Of a stretch of DNA of 64,000 bases, positions 12,440-23,700 are shown in pieces. Position 1 is the stretch's first letter. Each line of letters begins with the position of its first letter. The notes beneath the pieces were generated by a model. That model searched no databases. It was not told where the DNA came from and saw only the letters and a program-made list of their open reading frames with translations. Source of the stretch: Lycorma delicatula (Eukaryota; Arthropoda; Insecta; Hemiptera; Fulgoridae); NCBI RefSeq assembly GCF_047948215.1, contig NC_134460.1:150158049-150222048 (forward strand), written 5' to 3'. A program made the position numbers and the translations under genes.

Positions 12440-13380
12440 TCATGTGACTCAAAGACGGATAGCAGCAGTTAGGTTAGTATAAGTGTAGTTAATAAGATAA
12501 TTAGACAAACTCTTAAGACGGGTACAATTTTACCCCGATCAAAAGATCGCTGTGGAAGGAAACGTTAAACCAGCTTAAAAGATGATAGAATTTTACGTAG
12601 AAGTAAAATTAATTCTCAGAAAAAGAGTTTTGAGTTACTAAAAGATATAGAATCAGCCGGTGAGAAAATACACGATTCCAAGGCAGTAAGGCCTATAAGA
12701 AAACAACTTCTTACGGACCCCACGAGCTTCTTTGGGCCAAAAAATAAGAAAATCGAGTGCTCAGATTCGGAGAAAAGTCCTTTTGTATGATGGGAGTCAT
12801 TTTCTAGTTCAGGGTCTAAGCGTGTTACATGTGCAAAGCGATTACAAGCGGGTTTCGCCAAAACACATCAAACAAGTCGTAAAGCGTCCTTTATAGAAGA
12901 TATTTTGGGGATGCTTTGGCTACTTTGACCAAAAAATTTAGTACCCATTTCTGGGATGATGAACAGTGAAAAGTACATCCTTTATTGTAAGATAAAGAAC
13001 TCTACCAGAACTTCATAAAATATTTACTTGGAGTCGAAAACGCTATTTTTCAACAATATTTGGTCCCCTGCCACTCATCAAAGAAACTTAAGCTTTTCAC
13101 GTCTCGAAAAGGAATTCAGTGTTTGAACCGGCCTGGAAATTCACCAGACGTGAACCAGATTGAAATTTTGTGGGCAATCGTGAAGAAAAGATTGAGAAAA
13201 ATGGACTGCATTACCAAAGAGAAGATGATTTCTGCTGTGATAAAGGTGTGCTTTCACGATCAAGAAATTGGAGAAATATGTAAAAAACGTATAGATTCAA
13301 TGCATAGAGGAATTGAAATGATTATTAAGAAATACTGTTATAAACACTGTAAATTCTTTATGAAATTTGATTATGTTTGA
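12440..13380 (+). pseudogene. Decayed Tc1-like (DD34E) transposase
   Basis: A Tc1-family transposase can be read across several frames. The N-terminal DNA-binding part is near 12460-12690 (VVNKIIRQTLKTGTILPRS, then a stop, then LKDDRILRRSKINSQKKSF). The first catalytic region near 12785 reads YDGSHF, where TDESHF is expected. A WGCFGYFD block lies near 12913. The C-terminal part (13060-13380) is open and includes NSPDVNQIEILWAIVKKRL, whose Glu is the third catalytic residue. The second catalytic block reads QQYLVPCH, so its Asp has become Tyr; the spacing to Glu is 34 residues. Stops and frame changes at 12550-13050 also break it. The open frame at 13060-13380 starts at an internal Met and is not a gene by itself. 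Confidence 0.9.
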
Positions 13381-14548
13381 AAATATGCTTTGTTTCACAT
13401 TAATGTGCACAAGACTTGATAATTTCCGAATTAATTTTTTAAAATGGTTATTAGGCGTCCTAAATATAATTTAATTTTGATGTAGTTGGGTAAATATTTT
13501 TTTTTAAATTTAAATAAATATTAGGAATGTATGATTGTATTTTTTTAATGAAAATTTTTTCATAGGTATTAATATTATATTCCTGGTTACAATATGCCAG
13601 TACAGACAATTACTATTAGTTATTGAAAAAGCTAAACATTAAACGTGCGTATGGATAAGCCTACGGTTGAATACATTGCTAGAATTCAAATTATGTTTCT
13701 ACAGTTTTATATTCATCTCATAAATTCAAACCAGTTTTATGATTATATGTACATCCGAGTACATATTTACATCGAAGACATACAATGAATACTTTGATAA
13801 GGTTCATATATTAAAGCGTTATTTCAAATGCAGTTCTTTTTCTTAAGAGTTGAATCGTATAAATGAGTATTCTGATGACGAGTTTATATACATTTATTTA
13901 TATTGCTAGATGATTTTTGTCGCCTTAAAAGACATAGTTTCTCGTTTTCTGTTACAAAATAAAGAATATTTTACTGTTATATATTATTCCTGTCTTATTA
14001 TACTGCCTTATGTTAGAAATAATGTTTAAGCAATGAAATCTATCAATCTGACGTATGAGTATAGGTTATTGTAGTTTAAATATTCTCACGAGTAATTTAT
14101 TTGTTATTGTTTTATTTAATTCAATATGGAACTTCATTGAAATGCACGTTTCGGAATTTAAATATATATATATATATACATATGAAAAAAATAGTATTAA
14201 ATTTTATGTTATAAGAAGACACAACATACCAGAAATGGGAACATTTTATAATTTAGGTTGTAAAATTGTAAAGAATGGAGAAAGTAATACAAATATCAGA
14301 GGTAGATGGCACAACCAAGAATAGAAAGAAAAAATAAAGGCTAATTCAGAAAAAATAAATTTTTTTAGAGAAATCCTTGAAAATATTTGCATGGAGTGTG
14401 TAAGCATGTAATGGAAGTAAAATGTAGCCTATATGTAAAACAGAAAATAAAATAATAAAAGGCTTTGAATTGTTTTGCAGAAGGATTTTGAAAATTAAGT
14501 GGGTTGGTAGAATTCTAAATAAGAACAAATAAGCAAAGATAAATTCGA
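13381..14548. other. AT-rich sequence without recognisable gene
   Basis: No coding similarity. A short TA-rich run lies near 14163-14180. The start may contain the 3' end of the Tc1-like element, but no inverted repeat partner was found. Confidence 0.55.
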
Positions 14549-15905
14549 AGGTCGTTCGGAAAGATTTCGGTCTGTCAAAAGAAACTCAAGATTATTCAGA
14601 AATTTATTATGTATTTTTCAATTTGGTCACCTTGCACATCGATATATTTAAACCAACGATTTTACAACTTTTTAATACCATCAGCGTAATGCGATTTGTC
14701 TAACTCTGCAAAATAACCGATTATCTCAGCTGTGACCTCATCATTTGAAGTGGATATTATTCGTCTAGGGTGCCATTTCACAGCTAGGAACCCGGTCCGA
14801 AAAATACGGTGCAAATGAAAGCACTTTAAAACAACTACTTGGGAGTTTTACAGGAACTATCCGATACTTGTGTGGGTGTGCATCATCATGCCGAAAGAGC
14901 AGTTTCTTTTTGATCAAATGTGGAAATTTAGCCCGAATAGCATGCTTTAATCGGTCCAGCAGTGAAGCTCAGTACTTCCCGGTGATTGTGTTGCTTCATC
15001 CAGGTGATATATGAGAACCCCACCGCGAGAATCCCCAAAAAACTGTAGCCGTGATACTTGCTGCAGATAGAACCGTTTTCCCAACACCCACCGTCGGTCT
15101 AGTGGTGAAAACGTCTTCGCAAATCTACTGATTTCGAAGTCGAGAATTCCAACGTTCAAATTCTAGTAAAGGCCGTTACTTTTATTCGGATTTGAATACT
15201 AGATCGTGGATACCGGTGTTCTTTGGTGGTTGGGTTTCAATTAACCACATATCTCAGAAATGGTCGACCTGAGACTGTACAAGACTACACTTCATTTACA
15301 TTCGTACATAACATCCCCATTCATTTTTTGAAGTAATACCTGACGGCGATTCCCGGAGGCTAAACAGGGTAAATAAGAAACCGTTTTCCCGGCTTTTTTC
15401 GGCGCACTTTCAAATTCTTCCACTCTCTGTTCTCAATGCTGTTTGGTCTGTGGCGTGTAATGATGAATGTATGTTTCATCTACTGTCATGAAACTTCGAA
15501 GGAACTAAGTGGAATCGCGTTTTATAAGTTTTATACAATCTTTAGTTGTTTTGATTCGATTATGTTTCGGCCGACTGTTAACAAACACGGTTTCAGCAAG
15601 CTCCAGCTCCTGCAGTTGGCGATCATTTAATAAGGCACTGTGGATTCGGTTGTAACGGTTTTTGGGCGTCCCGAGCGTTTATTACCTTCCACGGATGTAC
15701 GATCAGGTTTTAAATTCAGCATCCCAATTTTTTGCTGTCGAATCGTAGGGGAACATCCTTTAAAATAGAATTTAATTTTTTATATATCTTCGTCGGGGTA
15801 AAACCTTTTTAAAACAAATTATTTTATTATAAAATTTCAATTTTATTTATTTATTTTATTTTTTTTCAGAAAATGTCAAAACTTGTTTGCTTTACTCGAT
15901 TGCCA
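14549..15905 (-). pseudogene. Decayed mariner (SETMAR-like) transposase split by a SINE
   Basis: Read on the minus strand, the N-terminal part near 15760-15620 shows DRTSVEGNKRSGRPKTVTT and then ALLNDRQLQELELAETV, typical of the mariner DNA-binding region. The catalytic domain begins with MTVDETYIHHYTPQTK near 15500, so the first Asp is intact. After the SINE, the same protein continues with LQFFGDSRGGVLIYHLDE (about 15040), LFRHDDAHPH (second Asp present, HHDNAP changed), and SNDEVTAEIIGYFAELDKSH to DVQGDQIEKYI near 14600. The third catalytic region is degraded, with several stops and frameshifts. Part of the segment between the DNA-binding and catalytic regions is missing. A possible end begins at 14549 (aaggtcgttcggaaag); the other end is approximate. 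Confidence 0.85.
15071..15390 (+). mobile_element. tRNA-derived SINE (family S2) with 12-bp target-site duplications
   Basis: The SINE body (15083-15378) is flanked by the perfect duplication aaccgttttccc at 15071-15082 and 15379-15390. Its 5' part resembles a tRNA: an A-box-like segment (ggtctagtggtg), gatttcgaagtcgag, and a B-box-like acgttcaaattct. The body includes ggataccggtgtt, a block near tcagaaatggtcgacctgag and tgtacaagactaca, ending in ggaggctaaacag. The insertion interrupts the mariner transposase on either side, so it is younger than that element. Relatives lie at 20481, 39003, 42147 and 57988. Confidence 0.93.
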
Positions 15906-15972
15906 CAAATAGGTAACTAAACTCTCGCGTCTGAAACTTCTCACCACGCTTTCTGAAGGATCATAGTTGGCA

Positions 15973-16007
15973 AATATCATAGTCATTGATCAAATGACTA
16001 TGATATT
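15973..16007. other. Perfect 15-bp stem-loop
   Basis: The arms aatatcatagtcatt (15973-15987) and its reverse complement (15993-16007) are separated by a 5-base centre, gatca. A third imperfect copy of the arm sequence follows at about 16008-16024. Confidence 0.9.
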
Positions 16008-16025
16008 AACTATGACTATGATATG

Positions 16026-16056
16026 AACGGGGCAAGTAGACCATACTTGCCCCGTT
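16026..16056. other. Perfect 13-bp GC-richer stem-loop
   Basis: The arms aacggggcaagta (16026-16038) and its reverse complement (16044-16056) enclose gacca. It lies 19 bp after the previous hairpin. Both have 5-base centres. Function unknown. Confidence 0.9.
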
Positions 16057-17119
16057 TCTGTGTCAGGCAGAGAACTTTCCCAAAGATCTAGTAGTAGGAA
16101 AAAGAAAAATTCGATATAAAATCTTGAAAATGGACATACCAGATTGTCGACGATATTTAAAATGATCAAGATTAGTTAAATTTTCTGTTGAAGGGATGTC
16201 GTAAAGAAAACTAAATACAGGAATAAAAGAGGTTTGCTAGGTATGAAACAGAATTTTTAGGATGTAGGATCTGATTCTTATGTTGAAGATTATCAAAAAA
16301 CGAAAGGAATGAACAAACGTCAACTGACGACTAAAAAAAATTTTATATTTTGTATTAATCTTTCGTAAATTTATTTATAAAGAAAGTATTAATTATAGAT
16401 GGTATAATTAATGTTAGGGTATTGCTTCATACAGTTCAATTCTAATTTATTTATATTTCACGAATGATTGAATGAAAAATAATATATATGAATTTTTCTT
16501 TTAATTGCTGAATTTGTTGTAAATCTTGAATCACATGTTAAGAGAGAAGTATTGTGATAATATTTTAGGAAATAAGTTTACCGCCTTTATAATGTGAAGA
16601 ATTTTTTTTTGTTATAATGCTATTCCATCCGGGAGATTATAAGACGTACATGAAAATAAAATTTTTCTTTTGTCATTCTTTCTGTAATCGCCATCGGGTC
16701 ATTTCTTTTGTATAAAGCTGCTTACTGAAATCGTAAAATTAAACAGACGTTATAATAACTTCTTTTTATCTGTGTATACCACGTATTAGTTATTCTAAAA
16801 TGCAGTATTGTATGAATGAAAAGAATTATTTCTTATATTTATAGTCTCTTTTAAACCCTTTTTATTACAAATATTGGTCGATATGAGTTCTATTTAATTA
16901 GTTGTAAACTCCCATTTTATGAATATTGTTCGGTTGTGTTGAGTTGATAGCAATAACCTAGAATGGCTTGAATCGGGATTATATTATACACTTTCTTTAT
17001 GTAAGGGAGTGGTTCTAATTATATAATAATACGAGTATTAACAAGACCTGATATTCGAGGTTGTTTTTTTGTGGACGAGCATAAAGAGGTTTTTTTCCCT
17101 GTTACTCCTCCTTTAATAT
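16057..17119. other. AT-rich sequence without recognisable gene
   Basis: Nothing recognisable is visible. Confidence 0.55.
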
Positions 17120-17510
17120 GAACACTGTTCCAAGAGTGCCACTGTGGGGGGGGGGATTATTCAACCCTTCCCTTTTTCCGTCATCTTCGTGTCAATAATC
17201 TTGACAGATATCGATCGGACAGTGTGCCACGTCCGTTCGGTCCGCAGCATAGTCCTTTTGATGTTATTTGCGGAAAGCACGCCGAATATCCTCCACCTTA
17301 TGCTGCAGGAATATATCTCATACGAACACCGTCTGTTCTGCGATGGAGGGTGTCAACGTCCGTGCGCATAGATATTATGCTATCCTTTGAACGACCGGTA
17401 AGAAACAGGGTCGATCGCATCCCATTTTCTCGTGTTTGCGGTCCAGCCAGCTCTAAGTCCGGGATCAGCCCGGACTTTTTTTTCTGCACTTCTTCAGCCA
17501 CCTACAGACA
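17120..17510. other. GC-richer island with unrecognised overlapping open frames
   Basis: Base composition changes sharply from the surrounding AT-rich DNA, starting with a run of ten G at about 17146-17155. The minus strand is open from 17501 to 17298 (67 codons; SGLIPDLELAGPQTRENGMR near its start) and the plus strand is open over 17144-17538 in two frames. I do not recognise any of the proteins. On the minus strand the open frame is preceded by a possible splice acceptor (gtctgtag then GTGGCTGAAG at about 17507). A fragment of a mobile element or an exon are both possible. Confidence 0.4.
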
Positions 17511-17870
17511 TAACAAAAATAAGTTATTTTATTCGTGAATCATATTATAAAGTTTAATTTCGTAGAGTAATGCGGGTAAATTGTATACTTGTAGAACAGT
17601 CTAAATAAATCCTTGAACCCTACGATTATCAGTAGAAATCTCAAAATAAAATTACCTAAACGGTATAATTACCGATGAAATTTGTTTTTATTAATAAATT
17701 TATTAAAAATTTAGCAATATAGCGACATCATGATGAATCTGTCTGTTCTCGTATTTTCGATATTGGAATCGCAAATTAACGTACTGTACTGAAATGAATT
17801 AAATGAAAAATTTTTGTTTTTAAAAAAGCAAGACCCAAAAGAATTCAACAAATTAAATATATATTGTTGC
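17511..17870. other. AT-rich spacer
   Basis: No recognised feature. Confidence 0.5.
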
Positions 17871-19301
17871 TGTACGGAGTGTTCGGGGACGTATTCCCCG
17901 AACTTCAGGTACCAATTCAGGACATCAAATTGAGCAAAAAGATCAAATCGACGTAAATCCTATTTTGCTTTGTTTTCCTTCTGGACGCTATTTTGTGATT
18001 TTCAACATAAAATAATTTCTCAGATATGGGTAAACTTACTAAAGTAATTAAATTTGGCAAATATAAGATTGACGTCTTATTCTACAAACTAAAAAATTTT
18101 TTAAATGTCCCTTCATAAATTTCAAGATGGCGATCATATTAATTTTAGATACATTTCATAAGAAAGCTACCTACTGTAACTGGTATCGTGATTAAACTTC
18201 CGGAAAATAGCGACATATCTTCGCGTTTCACATCCGCCAGACCCCAAAACCACCGTCGGTTCTAAAGTTTATATATATTTCACTTTCTTGTGGACACGAT
18301 AACTGCCGTAATTTTGCGCCAATCACTTTCAATTTAATACATAAAATACAACGACCCAAAATCTCGGTCGACTTCGTTATTGGGTAAAATTGGACCGTTG
18401 GGGTGGAAATTGGGGGCGCTGTTTCGAAAAAAACAAAATATCGCTGTAACTTTCTTATTAAGCAAAATATCGAATTCGTTTAAAGTTCCCACTATTATTC
18501 GGATAAAGGCCTAAAATCTATCTAAATAAAGCATTTTGATATCATCAACCGTTGGCCCAAGGGCGTGGTTTCGAAGACTGAAAAAATCATAGCTCTCTTA
18601 ATAGTCACTGTACCGAATCGGTTTAAAGTGGTCGTTAGTCCTTTACACATTACCTAAAACTTTTGTCTGAAACAATTTTTGATGGAATTGTTGCTGTAAT
18701 AGTAAGAAAATCGGGCTTGTCATATGCTAAACACGTGAATCATTTTTCACATGCAACCATTGTCGTATCGAGTAAATTTGAAGTTTTTCTTAACTTTACG
18801 GTGGAAATCTTTTATATCCCCTACTTAGCACCGGTGTAATCTACCTCCGCTTTCCGGCATGCCGAAAGGGATTTTTTTAATCTTCCATATCGTTATAATT
18901 ATTTGTTTGCTCAAATTTTTACTCGTTACAAAATTTTATAATTATTAGTCGTTACAAAAATTTATTTAGAATTTTATTTTGAACAAAATAACACCTCATT
19001 TGAAAAAAATCCGTTGACAAACTGTCGAGTTATTGAAGTCAATTTACCCGGTAGTACCGTTGGGCAACGTAATGCAAGCTGATAATTTTTGTCCGTTTTT
19101 ATTTTCTCCACTATGTGTAATAAAAGTTGTTAATAATAAATAATATTAAAGTAATAAAAATTATGTTGTTGAAAATTACAAAATGGCGTCCAGAAGGAAA
19201 ACAAAGCAAAATAGCTTACGTCTTTATGAATTTTTTTGCTCATTTTGGTGTCCTGAATCGGTACCTGAAGTTTTTCGATACGTCCCGGAACCCTCTATGT
19301 A
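17871..19301. mobile_element. Non-autonomous element with about 145-bp terminal inverted repeats (family A, copy 1)
   Basis: The left end (17871-18015) matches the reverse complement of the right end (19155-19301) over about 145 bp. Shared blocks include acttcaggtacc, tcaggaca, gagcaaaaa, ttttgctttgttttcctt and ctggacg. The left terminus itself holds a palindrome, gttcgggga-cgtat-tccccgaac (17881-17903). A second, shorter copy lies at 37160-37680 and lacks the 18150-18880 interior. No transposase is readable inside. A long-TIR DNA transposon or foldback derivative fits best; superfamily unknown. Confidence 0.75.
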
Positions 19302-20480
19302 AATTTAACAGGTTTTTAATTGGAAATAATGGTATATAATAATAGTTTCATCAAACCAATGTTTATTTTTTAGATGTTGTTTTGAATTATCCAAATTTAT
19401 TTCTTAAAATATTGAATAATTTTTATGCCACCGTAAAGTTAGTATTTTATGTATAAAGATTAATAAAAATAACCGCTACTTCTAAGGTGCCTGCAGTAAA
19501 TTATATTAATTTTATATATATTTGTAGTTTTTCTTTTAATTTTTTTAACGTACTATATTGCTTAATTATACATAATTTTAAAGACAAATTTAACTCGGTT
19601 ATATTTTTATGCCGTACATACCATTAAATCTTATAATTTAAGATAGAGGTTATTGATATATATTTTTACGTCTACTAAAACTTTTTACTTCAAGTTCTTC
19701 GCTGCTGGAAACTATTTATGAGGCGTTACCAAACGGTTTCATGTCAACTTTTATATTTTATGTATATTCTAAATAATATTTTTACATTTTATATGCTTTG
19801 TTTGCATAAATAAAAGAAAAATAGAATTTTTCGTTGCAGCTAGTTTATATAAAATGATGGATAGATACTTTTAAAATTATTGCAAATAATATTTTTTAGT
19901 TAACATAGGTGATTTATACCTAGGGCTAAATATTTTCAAAAGATAAATACGTCTTAGCGAATATATGGCTTTCAAAAATTATTAAAAAAAAAACATATTT
20001 ATGTATTATTTTCTGCTTTTAATTAAACGTTTTGCATGTTTACCGGTTAAAATCTTTTGATTATATTTTGAAGTCGTTTAAAATTTTTTATTTTTATTTC
20101 CTTATTTATCAGGACAAATTTAGCCATGTAACGACATCGAATTAATAAAATGAAAATTAAATTTAAGTAAGTAACGGAATCGTCCGCTGTAATTGATTGT
20201 GAAAGGTTTAGCCAGTGCCAAAATTAATCATATTGCATTTAAAATATGATCATAAGCATCGCTTCCAGCGACACGGCATCTATATCATTCGGGTCGGTCG
20301 TTATATATATATTATATTACGTTATATATTATATATTATGGGTTGTAGAGATATATATTATTTATTATATTACTTATACTACTACATTTTAATATTATAT
20401 TAAAATGTGTACGTTGCAATCTGTTCTACTAGTGAACAATAAGCAGTCCCCGCGGCCCAATCAGATGACGATGTGTATGA
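19302..20480. other. AT-rich sequence without recognisable gene
   Basis: No coding similarity. A TA-rich low-complexity patch lies at 20300-20400. Confidence 0.55.
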
Positions 20481-20706
20481 CACGTAAATGAGATATGGTG
20501 TTGTACAGTCTCAGGACGACCCGTTCCTGAGATGTGTGGTTAATTGAACTTCAATCACCGTACAACACCGGTATCCGCTGTTTAGTATCCGTATAAAAGC
20601 AACTAACTTTCACTACGAATTGAACCTCAGAACTTTCGACTTCGAAAATCACCACATGCGTTTTAACAACTGATTTGCGTCTACGAGTTAACCACTAAAC
20701 TGGCTG
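20481..20706 (-). mobile_element. tRNA-derived SINE (family S2), 3'-truncated
   Basis: On the minus strand it reads a tRNA-like head (agtttagtggttaactcg, gattttcgaagtcgaaag, ggttcaattcgtag), ggataccggtgttg, then ctcaggaacgggtcg and cctgagactgtacaac, matching the copy at 15083. The final part with the ggaggctaaacag end is missing. A GT-rich tract separates it from the mariner that starts at 20727. Confidence 0.88.
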
Positions 20707-20726
20707 TGTGTGTGCGTGCGTGTATA

Positions 20727-21961
20727 AGAGGGGTCCAAAAAAAGTACTCGCTGTTTGCAAGTTGATATCTCATGACAAATTTGACTTGACCTGAAAATTT
20801 TTTGCAGTGAGAGGGTATGTGTTCGAAATAACCACCAGCACCTTTTACACAACGTTCATGGCGCCGAACTGCACTCCGAACTACGGCTGTTAGTGTATGT
20901 GGCGTAATGGCAGCACATAACTACGATGTTTTCACGTAGCTCGTCGGTTTTTGCTGGTTTTTGTCGATGCACATCATTCTTGACGGTCCCGTAGAGTTAG
21001 AAGTCCAGGGGTGTCAAATCAGGAGACCGAGATGGATATTCTACAGTACTTGTTCGACCCACCCGCTGTCTGGATAGAGTTTTATCGAGGTACAATCTGA
21101 CATCTCGATGGTAGTGAGGCGGGGCTCCGTCTTGTTGCGCGTAAAAAATTTCATTATCGTACAGGGTTTGGATGGCAGGCAAAATACTTGTCTGATACGC
21201 CTTACCGGTTACGGTACCTTTAAAGAAGAAACGACCGATCAAATTGCATACTGATAAACCACACCGCACATCAACCCCCGGTAGATTCACTGCTCTGTCC
21301 GCATGAACGTGAGGAATTTCAGGAGGCCGGTAAACACAATTTTGACGGTTCACAGCACCGTTAACATCGAATCGCGCCTCGTCAGTCCACACACACTTCC
21401 CTGCAAATTGCTCATCCTCGCCGACCGTGTGCTGAAACCGTTCACAGTACTCGGACCTGCTTTCTGGGTCGTCCTCGTTCATCGCGGGTAGCAGTCTCGG
21501 AATGCACACTTTCTATTTCGCGCTCTTTAGAATGCGTCTTACACTTGACCGGCTCACCCTCTTTCGTGCGCCTCCTGGTTCACTGATTTTTGCGGGGGTC
21601 GGGTGAAATGTTGCAACACCGCAGCACTGGACGCCGGACTTGTAGCTGTTCGTGATCGGCGGACTTGTTCCAACTTCTCTCTTGCACTACCTTGTACCTC
21701 GTGAATGTTCTCGTATTTCCAGTACGTATTTACGTTCAACCGACGATAAGCGAACCTCAGCTATTGTTACTACTCGACTGTCTTCTGCTGCACTGGCTAA
21801 TACGACTGGCTCGTTCCACCACCAATCACCCGCGCATGCGCGGCATAAATTGCCAGCTCCTCACCTCGACAAATGTAATATTTGCAATACACGTCACATT
21901 AGTGAGTGTATCTTTTTGTTTAGATTTTATTTAATTACAATCCTTTTTTTGGACCCCTCTG
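20727..21961 (-). mobile_element. Mariner-like (DD41D) transposon with near-perfect termini
   Basis: Left end agaggggtccaaaaaaag (20727-20744) is matched exactly by the reverse complement of the right end at 21943-21960. TA dinucleotides flank both sides (20725-20726 and 21962-21963), as expected for TA target duplication. The length of about 1.24 kb is normal for a mariner. The transposase lies on the minus strand and is broken. The right flank is a (TA)n tract, so the target-site assignment is slightly ambiguous. Confidence 0.93.
20780..21739 (-). pseudogene. Broken DD41D mariner-like transposase
   Basis: The N-terminal block (21739-21554) includes REKLEQVRRSRTATSP and QHFTRPPQKSVNQEA. One G appears deleted near 21557, shifting the frame into RVSRSSVRRILKSAK; TAG then replaces the expected Trp codon (about 21515). 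The main frame 21509-20997 has VWTDEARFDVNG (first Asp intact), AQQDGAPPH (second Asp intact) and SPDLTPLDF (third Asp intact), with 41 residues between the second and third. A TAA directly after LDF interrupts LYGTVKNDVH, and a second frameshift occurs near 20915 before the final block (TPHTLTAVVRSAVRRHERC). All catalytic residues remain, but two frameshifts and two stops disable it. Confidence 0.93.
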
Positions 21962-21965
21962 TATA

Positions 21966-22017
<52 letters not shown>
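21962..22017. repeat. (TA)n microsatellite
   Basis: About 28 TA units with one interruption (G at 21971). It sits exactly between the mariner's right end and the truncated left end of the next element. Confidence 0.95.
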
Positions 22018-22020
<3 letters not shown>

Positions 22021-22939
22021 TTCGCCCCGAATTTAGTTCCCGCGGTAAAATGAGGTCGTACTGAAATTTTCAGAACGTTAATTGAGGAGCGAAATTAATT
22101 GTTTCATCTGGTTTTTAGCCTGAAAAGTTGAATAAAATAGGTTCCAGAAATGTATCTCCTATAGTTTTCATGTTATCCGAAGTAAAACTGAAACATTTGT
22201 TGTTTGAAAGTCGTTTTTTTTATGTTTGCAATACAAGAAATTTATTAAATGACTAAGAAATCGTAACATTTATTAACAAAGCTAGTAGGGAATTTAATTA
22301 TAAAAATAGTGACGTAAATAAGTCCAAAAAAATCAAATAAACGTTTTAAAAAATCAAATTATATTGAAGAAGAAACAGAACAAGAAATAAATGAAATTAC
22401 TTATTCTTGAAATTTTTGCACTTCATTAATTTATTTGTTTAAAATGTCAATTAATAACAGTCAAATAGTTTAGAATTTAGTTAATTAAATATTTAGTAAA
22501 CAGTTTTACAACATTCTAAAAAAACAGGATTTCAAGAATACTGAATTAATTAAATTTATTTTAAGTTTATCGAAAACCTGAAGTTGGGAACACCTTTTCA
22601 GAAACAAAATTTTAATCGAAGTTATTATACAGCTGTTCAACAATAATTAACTTATTTATTATTAATCACAACTAGTCTCTTGTTTGCAATTTGTGTAGTG
22701 TACGTGCGCATTTTATAATTTGAATAAAATATTCGTGCTTTGTTAAAAAAGTGAGATGCCCATTCAAATTTTGAAATTAAGAATATGCAGATATTCGTTT
22801 TCGTTTACGGTTTTCCTAATGGAAATAGGAAAACTTACAAAACGTGAATATCCGGTCAACTGAAAATCCGAATCCGATTAAAAAGAGTCAAACTTTCAAA
22901 CCGATTTTCGATAAATGTATGGTGTAGTATAATTGGAGA

Positions 22940-23396
22940 CTGATTAACCGGACCATGTATTTTTCAAAATCGCCTTTCCGATATCTTGGACAAAGATTTT
23001 TTTACAAAAAAATTTCCAATTCTGTTAGATTTACTTCTTGCAAAAAGGCAGCAAATGTTATTTCAACATATCGGTGAACCACCTCACCATTCAAAAGACG
23101 TTGGAAATCATTTAAACTCAAGTTTTGCGGGCATATGAATCGGTCGAGGTGGTCCAATTAATCGACCTCCTAGGTCTCCCAATTTTATCACTTGGATTTA
23201 TTACCTTTGGGATCATTTGAAGATCTTGTTTGCTCATAAAAAGTTAATTCCGAAGAGGAATTACAGAACCGAATTTTAAACGTTTTGGAACATCTTAAGA
23301 ACGACCGTGATACTATTAGAAAAGCTTCCTTTGATGTTATACGTCGCGCTAGATTTTGCTTAACTTATCAAGGAGATCATTTTGAACAGTACTTGT
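22940..23396 (+). pseudogene. Decayed transposase of the L-family element
   Basis: A mariner-like catalytic C-terminal half is readable: FQHIGEPPHHSKDVGNHLN, then IGRGGPINRPPRSPNF and YYLWDHLK, and after a frame change EELQNRILNVLEHLKN and RRARFCLTYQGDHFEQYL before a TAA at about 23396. The second catalytic Asp (QHDG) is Ile and the third (normally LD) is changed to WI. At least one stop and one frameshift are present. The N-terminal half was not recognisable. Confidence 0.8.
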
Positions 23397-23700
23397 AAGG
23401 TATGAAGATCAAAATAACAAAACAAAATTAAATTTATTTTTTTGAATATAGTGAAAGTAAGCCTTTCATTTATTTTTTGTTGTGTTTCTTCTTCAGTAAA
23501 GTCTGAATTTTTAAAACCTTTTTTTTGTTTTTATTGGACTGGATTTACATCACTGTTTTTAAAATTAAATTCTCCACAAGTTTTATTAATAAATTTTACA
23601 CATTTATTAGTCGTTTACCAGTTACGGTAAATATTATAAAATAAATAAATTAAAATTATAATGAATATTTACAAGTTATTGTATTGCAAACTTAAAAAAA

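Noticed and set aside
12616..12861. 81-codon minus-strand frame
   Set aside because: It lies antisense to the Tc1-like transposase, which has clear motifs on the plus strand.
14947..15159. 70-codon minus-strand frame as a gene
   Set aside because: It is a chimera of SINE sequence and mariner sequence across the SINE border.
21652..22053. 133-codon plus-strand open frame
   Set aside because: It is antisense to the mariner transposase and then runs through the (TA)n tract as Ile-Tyr repeats.
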